NCBI GenBank assembly: GCA_010279815.1
Contig: QEOQ01000704.1
Location: 835,818 to 854,230, forward strand
Length of the DNA stretch: 18,413 nucleotides
Reading direction: 5' to 3'
Source: Brachionus plicatilis
Taxonomy: Eukaryota > Rotifera > Eurotatoria > Ploima > Brachionidae
Part shown: positions 9,059-17,236 of the stretch, piece after piece
Position numbering within the stretch: the stretch's first letter is position 1
How the letters are laid out: each line of letters begins with the position of its first letter
Made by a program: the position numbers and the translations under genes
Notes under the pieces: model-generated
The model's input: the letters and a program-made list of their open reading frames with translations, nothing else
Database searches by the model: none
What the model was told of the DNA's origin: nothing

Positions 9059-9402
9059 TTAATTTAATTGGGGCTTGAACTCATCCATCAAGGATAACAA
9101 CTTTTGCTGGAGTTCAAAACAGGAAATACCGACTTGTTTTTTACGTTTCGCACTAAGCCAAGCAAAAAGTCTGCCTTTTTATTCTGAAACTTCTAAGGTT
9201 TTCTCTGTTGAGAAGCATCCACCATACTCTTGCTGTTTACTTTAAGTATCCTTTCAAAAATCTTCTCTCTATTTTTTATCCATTTAACCCTTGGAACTCT
9301 GAGGTTGCTAGATGTTTTACTTTTATTGTTTCTTTTGTCGTAATGCTGTATTGCGACTCTTTTAAAACCAATCGTATACGAGCGTCTATTTTCTGACTTC
9401 AT
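9059..9402 (-). pseudogene. Pogo/CENP-B-type transposase, N-terminal DNA-binding relic
   Basis: The minus-strand frame begins at ATG 9402 with MKSENRRSYTIGFKRVAIQHYDK, followed by NKSKTSSNLRVPRVKWIKNREKI. A basic start, [R/K]SYT--FK--AI and a helix-turn-helix ending in W--NREKI are typical of the first DNA-binding helix-turn-helix of pogo/Tigger-like transposases. The frame stops at 9193-9195, but a shifted frame reads KGRLFAWLSAKRKKQVGISC, then FELQQKLLSLMDEFKPQLN and a stop at 9061-9059. That matches the second, CENP-B-type helix-turn-helix (LF-W----R---VGIS). So the domain pair is preserved across one frameshift and about 40 lost or altered bases. The DDE catalytic domain is absent. A TA-flanked palindrome lies 67 bp upstream of the start. 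Confidence 0.7.
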
Positions 9403-9468
9403 TTTCAGTTAAATGATATGGTTATTAAAGATTTTGACAACTGATTTGTTTATGGATGGTTCTTTCTA

Positions 9469-9586
9469 TGGTATATACGGCCTGAAAGTTTTTTTTTGGG
9501 CAAAAAAAAAACTTTTCAATAAAAAGTTATGTGAGATCAAAAACACTTATCGTTATTACCTTGTTCGTTTCAGGCCGTATATACCA
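9469..9586. mobile_element. 118-bp TA-flanked inverted-repeat element
   Basis: TGGTATATACGGCCTGAAA at 9469-9487 is exactly repeated in reverse complement at 9568-9586, and TA lies outside both ends (9467-9468, 9587-9588). The interior has a small hairpin (AACTTTT...AAAAGTT). Size, perfect 19-bp ends and TA flanks fit a miniature Tc1/mariner or pogo-type element. It is close to the start of the pogo-like relic on its right-to-left strand, so it might be mobilised by such a transposase, but no link is shown. Confidence 0.75.
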
Positions 9587-9797
9587 TAATTTTATTCTAA
9601 TTATTTATTTTTCTAATAATTTGATAACAGTTTGAAAAGCATTTATTTCTATTATTTTATAAAATACAAAAATTTATTTCCTCTTTTTTTATTTTTATTA
9701 TTAAATTTTAGTTTTTCTTTTTGTCTTAAAAACTGAAGAAGACAATTTTGTTGAAACATGTCATATTTACTGTCGTGACATATTTACTTTTTATTCG

Positions 9798-9945
9798 TAT
9801 TTGTATTTACGGTTTGAGTTTTATTTGTATTTACGGTTTTATCTCTAATCCGTCCAACCATTTTATTCCGCAATATTACTCAAAAATGGATACAATTTCA
9901 AAAACATATGTTTCATCTGTGTCAACTCAAACCGTAAATACAAAT
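9798..9945. repeat. Triple ATTTGTATTTACGGTTT motif, two direct and one inverted
   Basis: TATTTGTATTTACGGTTT occurs at 9798-9815 and again at 9823-9840. The first, extended to GAGTT, is repeated as an exact 22-base reverse complement at 9924-9945 (AACTCAAACCGTAAATACAA...). The arms are about 100 bases apart. It may be a small foldback element or a structural hairpin in a transcript. Confidence 0.7.
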
Positions 9946-10104
9946 AGACAAAAGCAAACTAATCGAAACCCTCTTAGGGAATTGAACCTTCAGACCAACC
10001 AAACCAAATCCCAAATTTCAATAGCTTCCAATTTCGAAACTTGTCCAAATCAATTATCCCCAATGAAAAATGACTTTTTTTCTATTTTCTTTTCTACAAA
10101 TTAA
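9886..10104 (+). CDS. Hypothetical 72-residue Gln/Asn/Ser/Thr-rich ORF
   Basis: The frame is open from 9748, but the N-terminal part is hydrophobic and lies on the direct repeats, so the ATG at 9886 (MDTISKTYVSSVSTQT) seems the better start. The product is polar and low in complexity (NRQKQTNRNPLRELNLQTNQ) and ends FFSIFFSTN. GC content is higher than in the flanks, which argues weakly for coding. No domain is recognised. It lies 300 bases upstream of, and on the same strand as, the pipsqueak-type relic, so it may belong to the same decayed element. It may also be a chance frame. Confidence 0.3.
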   Translation: MDTISKTYVSSVSTQTVNTNRQKQTNRNPLRELNLQTNQTKSQISIASNFETCPNQLSPMKNDFFSIFFSTN

Positions 10105-10420
10105 TCAATTGATATAAGACCTATCCCATTATATTTTTTTTTAAATTGATTGTAAAAATAAACCCATAAAAAAAAAAAACCGCTTGCGAAAAAAACTTCT
10201 TGAAAAAAATTTTTTTTAAACAATGACCATTTATCTTGAGTAATTTTTGACCCTGACTTCATTTTTTCAATCGCTTTTTTTTTAAAAGAGATAACCGTTT
10301 TCTTTTTACTAAAAAAAATTTACTTTAGGGTTGAATCATTAATTGGTTTGTTTTGAATTTCTATAAAAGAAAAGATTGATTATAGAAATTTTCTTTTTTA
10401 TAATGATCGTTTTTTTAAAA

Positions 10421-10948
10421 ATGCCAAGAACAAACTTTAAAAATGAACCTGCTACCAATAAAAAAAACACTGACGAGTCACTGAATAAAGCCATAAACGA
10501 AATTAAAAATAAGAAACTTAATATATATCAAGCGTCAATTAGATTCAATATTCCATATTCAATTCTTCATGATAGAACACATGAAAAGCACAAAAGACCT
10601 GCGTGTTGAAGCGGTTCAACGCCTTGGGTTCCAAAAGAAGGCAGTGAAGTTTTGACTGAACCACAAGCTTTGAAAAGAAGAGCTTACATAATAAGAAAAA
10701 AAAAGAAAAAGGTCTGATAAAGCTACAAGTAATGATCCAGACCCTAATGTAGATCTAGTAGTAGAGCCAAATATGAGTTTAAATAATGAAAAAAATTGTT
10801 TCAAGTGTAAACAAAAATTCGGTTCCGATAAAAAAATCAATCTAAATGGATTTCGTATGAAGAATACTCTAACTGGTCATGTTTTAAATGTCTACCTAAA
10901 AAGTTTGATCCGAAAAGTGAATTTTATTGTTCGAAAAAATGTAAATAA
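10421..10948 (+). pseudogene. Pipsqueak-type helix-turn-helix plus C-terminal Cys-rich tail of a transposon protein
   Basis: From ATG 10421 the frame reads MPRTNFKNEP, then ESLNKAINEIKNKKLNIYQA and SIRFNIPYSILHDRTHEK. The pattern ESL--AI--IK--K--IY-AS--F-IP-S-L-DR is the pipsqueak-type helix-turn-helix found at the N-terminus of many pogo-like transposases. A TGA at 10607-10609 breaks the frame. A second frame from about 10694 reads KRSDKATSND, then CFKCKQKFGSDKK (10797 on), and after another frameshift at about 10857 WSCFKCLPKKFD and YCSKKCK, ending at a TAA at 10946-10948. The four or more CxxC-type pairs suggest a zinc-binding tail. The catalytic domain that should lie between is missing, so this is an internally deleted, decayed copy. 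It differs in sequence from the relic at 9059-9402, so it is a different family. Confidence 0.65.
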
Positions 10949-11207
10949 TAGAACTTAAATTAATTTGATTTCGTTTTTTTTTATACTCATCTTTTATTTG
11001 TTTTTTGTATTTTATCACTTTTACACCAACCGTTGGGGTTAAACCATTAACAAACCTCATTCTTTTTAAATATATATATTCTTTTTATGTTTTTTCATTT
11101 TAATAAAATTTTTTACAAAATTGACCGAAAATGTTTAAATTTTTTAAATCCTATCAAATAATCCCAATTCAAATCAATTTCCACCCTCTAGACCCCTTTG
11201 AATAAAA

Positions 11208-11436
11208 GAAATATCGAATTTACCCCTTTTTGCTATAATATACAAATAAATGTTTTTTAAATTAATGTAATATAAATGTCGAATTTTCATAATTAAAATT
11301 CAGAGTTTTTTTTTGACTAGACTTGTGACTTAAAAAAAACTCTGAATTCTAATTATGAAAATTCGACATTATTTTACATTAATTTAAAAAACTTTTATTT
11401 GTATATTATAGCAAAAAGGGGTAAATTCGACATTTC
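11208..11436. mobile_element. 229-bp palindromic element
   Basis: Arms of about 105 bases are near-perfect reverse complements (GAAATATCGAATTTACCCC at 11208; GGGGTAAATTCGACATTTC ending at 11436), separated by about 18 bases around 11315-11333. A TGTCGAATTT word occurs both at the tip and inside each arm. Flanking A/T tracts hide any target duplication, so the exact ends are uncertain by a few bases. It encodes nothing. The full-length hairpin marks it as a foldback MITE; the superfamily is unknown. Confidence 0.8.
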
Positions 11437-11624
11437 TTTAAAAAAAATAAACGAGACAATGAATTTATTGTAATAGTAATTAGTCAGTTAAATAATAAAC
11501 ATTTTTTAAAATATACTTAATTTTTCTTAAATTCTGTTAAAAATGACAAATGTTTTAAAAAAGACAAAGAATTTTCAGATTTATAATTTTCTATTATATT
11601 TTTTATATAATTAGATTTTCTTTT

Positions 11625-12666
11625 TTTTGATTAGCACAAATGCATCAATAACATCAACAACTGGGATAAATGCTTATGACGCCAACATTTTTACGTATCT
11701 TCTTACATAATTTTCCTCCTTCTCTGAGTCATTATATTGCGGAACTAGCCCAGAATCTTGTACGTGTCTCCATATTGACTTTTTCAGATTAAAGAAACAC
11801 CCATGTACATCTGCATCAGGAAATACCTCATAGACCGAGTTAATTATTGCAATCTCAAAATCGGAAGTAACTGATAAAGGGTCATTTTGTATTTTGCTCT
11901 TTAAAACTTAATATATTTAGTTTCAAGTTTATTTGTCAAAAGAGCATAAACTTATGGCAAATTTTTTCCGTTTTTGATAACATGTACAGTAAATAATTGC
12001 TTGAAAATTGCTGGAGCTGCATCGAACGTGCCATCACACAGCCAATTTCTGTTCTCGTTCAATATTTGTAAATTTTTTTCGATACTAAAAATTAGCATTC
12101 GATTTTTGTTATCATTCGGATTATGGTTATCATACAACAAAAAAATAATTTTGTCTTCGCCAATCACTTTGAAATCCTCGTGCAGAACAAAATCTAAATC
12201 AACAGGCTTTTCATAATCGGCAAATTTATCAACTCGTGCATCGTTCGACATAGTTGCCGTGACGCGTTGTAAGTGGGCTAATTTGCGACGACTTCATCAC
12301 TTAGATTTTGTTGTGCTTGTAAAATAATCTGGCGCGGCTTTGTATCCGGATGCTTTTCAGCCAATTCTCTTATGTTGCTTTGCACAGCTTTGACTTGAGT
12401 TTTAATTGTGGCGTTGTACTCGTGTGGTTTGATAGTAACTATAGGTTTTTTACGTCCCATTGTATAGACAGATCCTTTGCAGTTGGGAAATTCGGTATTA
12501 TGGAAACGCCAATTTATTTTTCCATTTTTGGATTCATAGCCGATTTTGTATTAAAAATTTTCATCGTAATAGCCAACTGGCACTTCCATCTTTTTTATTG
12601 CGTGATGAACGTATTAAATTTAAATTTTAAATCTATATTTTCAAAGTTATTTATTAATTCTTCCAT
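11625..12666 (-). pseudogene. FLYWCH/Mutator-like (MULE) transposase, 5' half, broken
   Basis: The minus-strand reading starts near ATG 12666 (MEELINNF). Then come a degraded FLYWCH-type zinc region (GKINWRFHNTEFPNCKGSVY, H at the KPHEYN site), PTYNASRQLCR after an in-frame stop near 12278, FLLYDNHNPND, and NWLCDGTFDAAPAIFKQLFT with the first catalytic aspartate of the MULE domain. Past the stop near 11952 other frames give VYALLTNKLETKYIKF, then SDFEIAIINSVYEVFPDADV, HGCFFNLKKSIWRHVQ and AFIPVVDVIDAF. These match MULE transposases in order (DGTF...SDFE-A...GC-FH...A-lP). At least three frameshifts and several stops are present, and the third catalytic glutamate and C-terminus are lost. The element end lies upstream at 12847. 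Confidence 0.88.
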
Positions 12667-12678
12667 TAATAATATATA

Positions 12679-12847
12679 AAAATTTGTCTAAATTTGTCTA
12701 GTTTATACTCAGCAAAAATTATGTCGAGTTTATTCATGTCGAAATTATGTCAAGTTAATATTATGTCGAAATTATTGTTGTCCGAATGATTTGTCGAAAA
12801 TAAACTTGTCGAAAATGATTTGTCGAAAATAAGACGATCCCTTCCCC
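12679..12847. repeat. Terminal region of the MULE: array of TGTC(GAA) motifs
   Basis: TGTC occurs at 12685, 12695, 12722, 12737, 12748, 12764, 12779, 12792, 12807 and 12821, mostly as TGTCGAAA or TGTCGAAAT, with a typical spacing of 11-16 bases. The array ends in GACGATCCCTTCCCC (12833-12847), after which the composition changes. Read from outside inward it is GGGGAAGGGATCGTC followed by CGACA repeats and then, about 165 bases in, the transposase start. This placement fits an element terminus with subterminal transposase-binding repeats. The matching other end was not found in the window. Confidence 0.65.
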
Positions 12848-13117
12848 TCAATGAAGAGCTAATGCCTGAGAAAAATATTAAAAAAAATTTAACAAAACAA
12901 AGAAACTTCAAAAACAAACAAAAAAAAGAAACAAACAAACTTTGAAATCAGAATAAATGCAAACAATTTGTTACTGCAACTCCCCGACACATTGGTCAGA
13001 GTGAGCTACTGTCGAACTCTGACAGTCGCTGATGACAAAGGCTACTTAACATGTGAGAACAGAATAGGGCAACTGTCCTTTCCACATTTATGTAGACTTC
13101 AAGATAGACCGGACTTT

Positions 13118-14025
13118 TCAACGACTCCTCTGTTCTACGCGACCACGCAACTCCTCCTCCAATTGCTCGCCTCTCTGAGTTGCGGATTGTAATTGTTCCT
13201 TTTGGGCACACAACTGATTGTCTTTAATCGACAATTGGAATTTTACCTCGCTGTACCTTTGACTCGATTGCTCATTTCTAACCCGTTACTAGTCCAACTC
13301 ACTCTCTAATCTTTCCTTGTCTTCCGATAGTACCCGACAAATTTCGGAAGCTTCCAGAAACTCTGCTTTTAAATTAGTTACGGTCATAGCTTGCTCCAAT
13401 TTAGCAGCTAGTTTCTCTTTTAATTTCTCCAAGTTGGCTTCAAAGTGCTGTTCCATATGATTAAGACCTCTTCTTTTCCATCTCTTAATGGTATCTTCTT
13501 TTATTTTTATTTGTGTTTCCATATTTTTAATTCCACCATCCACCGGGTTTTCGTGATGTTGCTGAATTTGACTTTCGAACTGAGTGGCATTTTTGGTGGT
13601 TTGCTCTAAATGCTTTTCCAAATTACTCTTTTCGTCCATAATCTTCCAACGTTCTAGCTCCCACTCGTCCTTTTTCGACTTTAGTTCGTTTATTTGTGTC
13701 TGAAATCTCGGCGTAAGTTCCGAATGTAAGTAGAGCTGGAGTCGGTAGAGGGTTAATTTTTACGTTGAGTTCTCGGCCTCGATGACTTAGTTCATTCAAT
13801 CTTTGTCCAACCTAGTCCAACTAAGTCCAACCACTATTGGATGGATATCAGAGTTGACAAATCTTAGGAAGGCATTAGTTGTTTTGGACTTCTGGATTGT
13901 GAACTATATATACCACTCAACCGTGTGCGAAATTCCCTTTCCAATGGACTGTTAATTGACCATAAATAATTTGCATTATTATTCTCATTCGTTATGCTGG
14001 AGATCATAATGTCGTATTGAGCCAT
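13118..14025 (-). pseudogene. Coiled-coil protein gene, broken (unknown; possibly element-borne)
   Basis: The minus-strand frame starts at ATG 14025 (MAQYDIMISSITNENN) in a region clearly richer in GC than its flanks, and stops at 13866-13864. After frameshifts it continues with LNELSHRGRELNVKINPLP near 13815-13750, then a long frame from about 13740 to 13289 including MDEKSNLEKHLEQ, KRWKRRGLNHMEQHFEANLE and LKEKLAAKLEQ. Two adjacent stops (13291-13286) interrupt it, and the same frame resumes with YSEVKFQLSIKDNQLCAQ and GEQLEEELRGRVEQRSR to a stop at 13120-13118. Charged heptads dominate, so the product was a long coiled coil of roughly 300 residues. No enzymatic motif is seen. It lies head-on behind the gypsy-type relic in the same orientation, so it could be a third ORF or the gag of a neighbouring copy; a captured host gene is equally possible. 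Confidence 0.6.
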
Positions 14026-14332
14026 GGTGATTTTAATCCAATCTCTAAATAAAATTAAAAAAAGGAAAAAAAAATTATAATAATCCTGAAGGAGGAAAAG
14101 AAAGGAAAAAATGATTTTTACAAATTTTCAAAAATAATTTGAAATTTGAAATTATTTAATATATAAAAATTTTCGGAAAAAAAAATTTTTAACATATGTA
14201 AAAAATAAAGTTAAAGAAAAGTTATCAAAATTATGGAAATATATTTTAGAAAACATTACTCTAGAAAAATTTTCAAATATTAGGGATACATTAAAATCCG
14301 AGTCTATTGACAGGTTTCTTAACTCGAGTTCT
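14026..14332. other. AT-rich stretch between the coiled-coil gene and the gypsy-type relic
   Basis: A- and T-runs dominate and no coding signal is visible. In the minus direction this stretch lies after the integrase-containing frame and before the coiled-coil start, so an LTR or an intron remnant could be here, but no TG..CA ends or repeats were recognised. Confidence 0.4.
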
Positions 14333-14923
14333 TTAACGAGTTTTTCCCTTCTTATTGACCACTTGATTTGCCAGGTATTTATTTGGAATAAACGTCAGAT
14401 CACATGAATATTCCAACTCAGTTTCGGTGTCAGACCGGCTAACTAAAAATGATTTATTTTTAGTCGACTGTACATCAGGTACTGGATTCAAATTCGATAT
14501 TGTCTTGTTTTCCGTCTAAATTATGGTAATTTTCACTTACTTATCTTGTGGCCTAACTGGGTTTGTAATTGTTCTTCAATCCTTAAATTGTTTCCTTTTA
14601 CGCTTTCTTGGTTTTTTTCTGAGGTAAAGTATCATTTTGTTTACGGACTCAGGATCACTAAATTTATCTTTCATGATACAAAAAAACTTTTATAAGCGAT
14701 TATGGTGCACTAATTTGACTTTGGTTTTTAATCTATTTAATTTTTTTGTCCAATAATTTACAAGTCCTAATTTTGGTTATATTATAAATGGACCGTCCCG
14801 TTTTAGGGCAAGTTTTTTAGAAAGTCCTCTCTTGACTTCGGAATATTTAACAAAACTTAGTCTCCTACCTAATATTTACTTGGTTTAATGTTACGGTCGT
14901 AATAATATTTACTCTTTGGCATG
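14333..14923 (-). pseudogene. Ty3/gypsy-type polyprotein relic: integrase C-terminal part and tail
   Basis: Minus-strand readings between 14923 and about 14600 give, over changing frames, KYYYDRNIKPSKY, VKYSEVKRGLSKKLALKRDG with PFII, NYWTKKLNRLKTK and VKLVHHNRL. The order YYDR--KP--Y, GD, KGLS-KL---GP, VH-NRL is diagnostic for the C-terminal domain that follows the catalytic core of Ty3/gypsy integrases, which bind DNA during insertion. A separate frame at 14515-14333 (60 residues, polar, ending NKKGKTR and a TAA) looks like the polyprotein's C-terminal tail. Reverse transcriptase, RNase H and the integrase core should lie at higher coordinates but are missing, replaced by AT-rich DNA. At least four frame changes and several stops make it inactive. 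Confidence 0.75.
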
Positions 14924-15200
14924 TTGAAGTTTATGATCTAGTGATCAAATGCTCAATTAAAAAATAAGTATAAAAATTTCTTAAATTAACAGAAGATTTT
15001 TTTTTATTGGTAATGATTTAACATGTTATGCTACATTCTCAAAAAATTATTTTAATTCGATCAAAAAATAAATGAATTAATAATCGATTTTTAGAATAAA
15101 AAAAAAGTTTTCAAAATTTTAAAGACAAAAAAATTAACTTCTTAAAGATAATAAAAATTATAAAGCCAAATAATATGTAATATTTTGATTAATTTTCTAG

Positions 15201-15586
15201 TTAAAACGCCGAAAAAAGAATCTCATTGGACCTGAAGATCAGTCCATTCAAACCGACCGTCTTACATTACTGACAGAAGCCTTCCATTTACCTACACTAG
15301 GCCTAAAATAGCAGCGCCAATTCGATTTTAAACTGGCCCGTCTAACCGATGGTCCTAAACGAACGCCCTTACCGATCTTCGAAACGTTCAAAAAAATCAA
15401 CACCTATACAAAACAGACCGAACCTTTCATTCAAAGCATCAATGACCACACATACCGAACAATCAAAGAGTCCTTAATTCTAATAAAAACGAACGAATTA
15501 AAATTTAGAATCGTATCGACCGTCAAATCAACCAAGCGACCTTTAAAACCGTTATAAGGCAAGTCTTAAATGAATTAGCATCCTAA
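15201..15586 (+). pseudogene. Unrecognised decayed coding exon
   Basis: A strong acceptor-like tract (AATTTTCTAG, ending 15200) is followed by a frame reading LKRRKKNLIGPEDQSIQTDR, then LTLLTEAFHLPTLGLK, a TAG at 15309-15311, and a further 81 codons (QRQFDFKLARLTDG, PLPIFETFKKINTYTKQTEP, SINDHTYRTIKESLILIKT). A TAA stops it at 15555-15557, while a shifted frame from about 15510 reads IDRQINQATFKTVIRQVLNE to a stop at 15584-15586. There is no ATG near the beginning, which is why this frame is easily missed. Base composition is clearly richer in GC than the flanks. It probably was a helical protein segment of about 130 residues. It may be the gag or capsid-like part of a retroelement or a host exon; I do not recognise it. 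Confidence 0.5.
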
Positions 15587-15941
15587 TCAAAAAATAAATG
15601 AAACTGGTTGCCGATTTGGATTCTCAAGTCCACCTTTAATACGTGAAAATGATTTGGAGATCCAAATTTTAAAAAAATTTAGTGACGGCATTGGACGAAT
15701 TTAAATGACGTTTTTACTTCAAATATTTTTCTTAGAATTTCTTTATTAGAATTCAAAAAAGATTTTCAAAGTCTATTTTTGCAGTTTTTTTAAATCTCGC
15801 TTCTTTATTAAAATATCGTTTTTCTCTTTTAGATTTAATTTTTACAGCCCGATTGAAAACCAATATGGAATCAAAAAAGAACAAATGTTCAAGCAATTTT
15901 GTTACCGACAAAAAAATTGTGCCTTCCCGTTTAATTAGAAA

Positions 15942-15992
15942 GTAATTTTTATAAAACAAAATTTTGACTTATTTAATCAAATTTTTTTTAAG
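15942..15992 (+). other. Short intron, 51 bases
   Basis: Donor GTAATTTT after ATTAGAAA and acceptor TTTTTTTTAAG before GGAAATC. Removing it joins AA to G and gives the uninterrupted frame LIRKEIKHSQ, in which both sides match in style (basic, helical). This is the clearest splice event readable in the window and shows the usual intron size is small. Confidence 0.7.
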
Positions 15993-16572
15993 GGAAATCA
16001 AACATTCTCAGAAAAAAGTTGCATCTCGTTTTGTTTCTTACCCTTTTAAAAATTCTCAAGAATTTATTGAAAGCTTGGAAGCTAGTAAAACCTTTAATGA
16101 TTTTATTAATAAAGCAGGAAGTTTTAATCACAAATTTTTAAGAAACAGTCAAGTGAGTTGAATGTTTCAAAATCTACAAAAATTGACATAATTGAAAAAT
16201 CCATGGAAGCATTTCCTTATAGTGTATTTGATTCTACGGATCAAACATCATTAGATGTAAGTTTATTTTTATTTAGAAAGTTAAAATAAAAAAGATAAGC
16301 AAAATATTTATATAGAAAAATCAAAAAAGATTAGTAAAATAAAATTCTTATCAACAAATAAAGTTTTTTGAAACTTTTTCCGAAAATGTTGACTCAATAA
16401 AAAATTACTAACTTCTTAATGTCAAGAAATCGATGTTTCAAGATCAAATGATATTGATGGATTCCTGTTTTTTGCTCAATTTAAAAAAAGTATTAAAAAA
16501 TTTAAGAAATCGAAGAAGAAATCTAAAGTTTAAAGTGTGTATGAGAAATTAAGCAGAAATAAACCTAGAAAA

Positions 16573-16671
16573 TGCCCTAATTATGATAAATGTCGAGGAA
16601 AAGGAAACGCATCTAAAACTAATGATGTAGAAAAAGAAGGCAGAAGGCATTATGCTTTGCGAAATTGTCCT
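16573..16671 (+). other. C2HC zinc-finger coding segment A (MYT1-like)
   Basis: Codons for Cys at 16573 and 16591, His at 16648 and Cys at 16666 give C-x5-C-x18-H-x5-C, with CP at the start, G-G-N after the second Cys and CP at the end. MYT1-type fingers have C-P-x3-C-x-G-x-G-H-...-H-x5-C-P. The H-x5-C-P end and the G-x-G turn match; the loop is longer and Asn replaces the first His. A TAA follows directly at 16672. Confidence 0.6.
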
Positions 16672-16946
16672 TAACTTATTAGCGAAGAAGATAAGAAGCA
16701 AATTAAACTTATTGAACAATTGTCAATTGGAGAAATTGGAATTTTAAAAAGAATTAATCCAATATAATTCGATTAAAGAAGATTTTAATACGAGTACTTT
16801 TTGTGGCATTAATTCGATTGAGACTAAAAATGTACTAACAAATCATAGTGTTTTGTCTGAATTCAAAAAAATTCCGGGAAACTGATTTGATGAATAATTT
16901 TCTTGCCCATACAAGTTCATCGAATTTATTTATTAAGGATTCAGAG

Positions 16947-17236
16947 GTAATAATGATACTTTCAATTTTTTGCTAAAAAAAAAGCTGTAAATCTTTTAAA
17001 AAAATTTTTTTTTAATGAGAAATGTTACATCAATAATGTAATTATCTTGCTCAGAAATTTGAAATGTTGAAGAAATTAAAAATCTGCGATAAAATTTAAT
17101 TTCGCATCTAAAAATTTTCGAGCAAGTTTAAACGCTTGAAATTTGATCAAAAATTTTATTTTGCTCAAAAATCAGCAATTCATTTCGCTAAAAAGTAATT
17201 CAAATTTAGATTTTTTTTTTTGGGTTCCTTGTCCAG
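16947..17236 (+). other. Probable intron between the two modules
   Basis: It begins GTAATAATGA after a coding-like segment and ends TTTTTGGGTTCCTTGTCCAG before another. It is very AT-rich and has no open frame. The reading phases either side do not join perfectly under my exon limits, which may reflect a mutation or a wrong choice of boundary. Confidence 0.45.

Larger units (their letters stand above)
15865..16946 (+). pseudogene. C2HC-finger/coiled-coil gene, first module (exons 1-3), damaged
   Basis: Exon 1 (15865-15941) starts at ATG with MESKKNKCSSNF. A GT..AG intron of 51 bases (15942-15992) joins it in frame to exon 2 (RKEIKHSQKKVASRFVSYPF, FKNSQEFIESLEASK). A one-base shift near 16152 leads to SELNVSKSTKIDIIEKSMEA and ends at a strong donor GTAAGT at 16257. 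Exon 3, from roughly 16427, reads DIDGFLFFAQFKKSIKKFKK, a stop, NKPRKCPNYDKCRGKGN, RRHYALRNCP, a stop, LISEEDKKQIKLIEQLSI, and after a shift SIKEDFNTSTFCGINSIETK and LMNNFLAHTSSSNLFIKDSE before a donor at 16947. The zinc motif C-x5-C-x18-H-x5-C with GKGN after the second Cys resembles MYT1-type C2HC fingers. Intact splice sites beside in-frame stops suggest recent decay, or an assembly with sequence errors. Confidence 0.6.

Noticed and set aside
9208..9396. 62-codon plus-strand frame
   Set aside because: Shadow of the pogo-type helix-turn-helix frame on the other strand, which has recognisable motifs.
10372..10400. Hairpin AATTTCTATA...TATAGAAATT
   Set aside because: Short AT-rich inverted repeat of a kind expected by chance; no terminator or element context.
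12350..12679. 109-codon plus-strand frame, hydrophobic
   Set aside because: Antisense to the FLYWCH/MULE transposase, whose motifs are on the minus strand.
12685..12824. Possible CRISPR-like array
   Set aside because: The repeated unit is only about 8-10 bases with irregular spacing, at a transposon end in a eukaryotic sequence.
12968..13211. Plus and minus frames of 74 and 71 codons
   Set aside because: They overlap the end of the coiled-coil gene in the wrong frame; the coiled-coil register lies in another minus frame.
15847..15935. Alternative plus frame through exon 1 (SPIENQYGIKKEQMF...)
   Set aside because: Open for about 28 codons, but it does not join to exon 2 through the intron at 15942-15992, while the MESKKN frame does.
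15753..15959. 68-codon minus-strand frame
   Set aside because: Antisense to exon 1 of the spliced C2HC gene and dominated by F and K codons.
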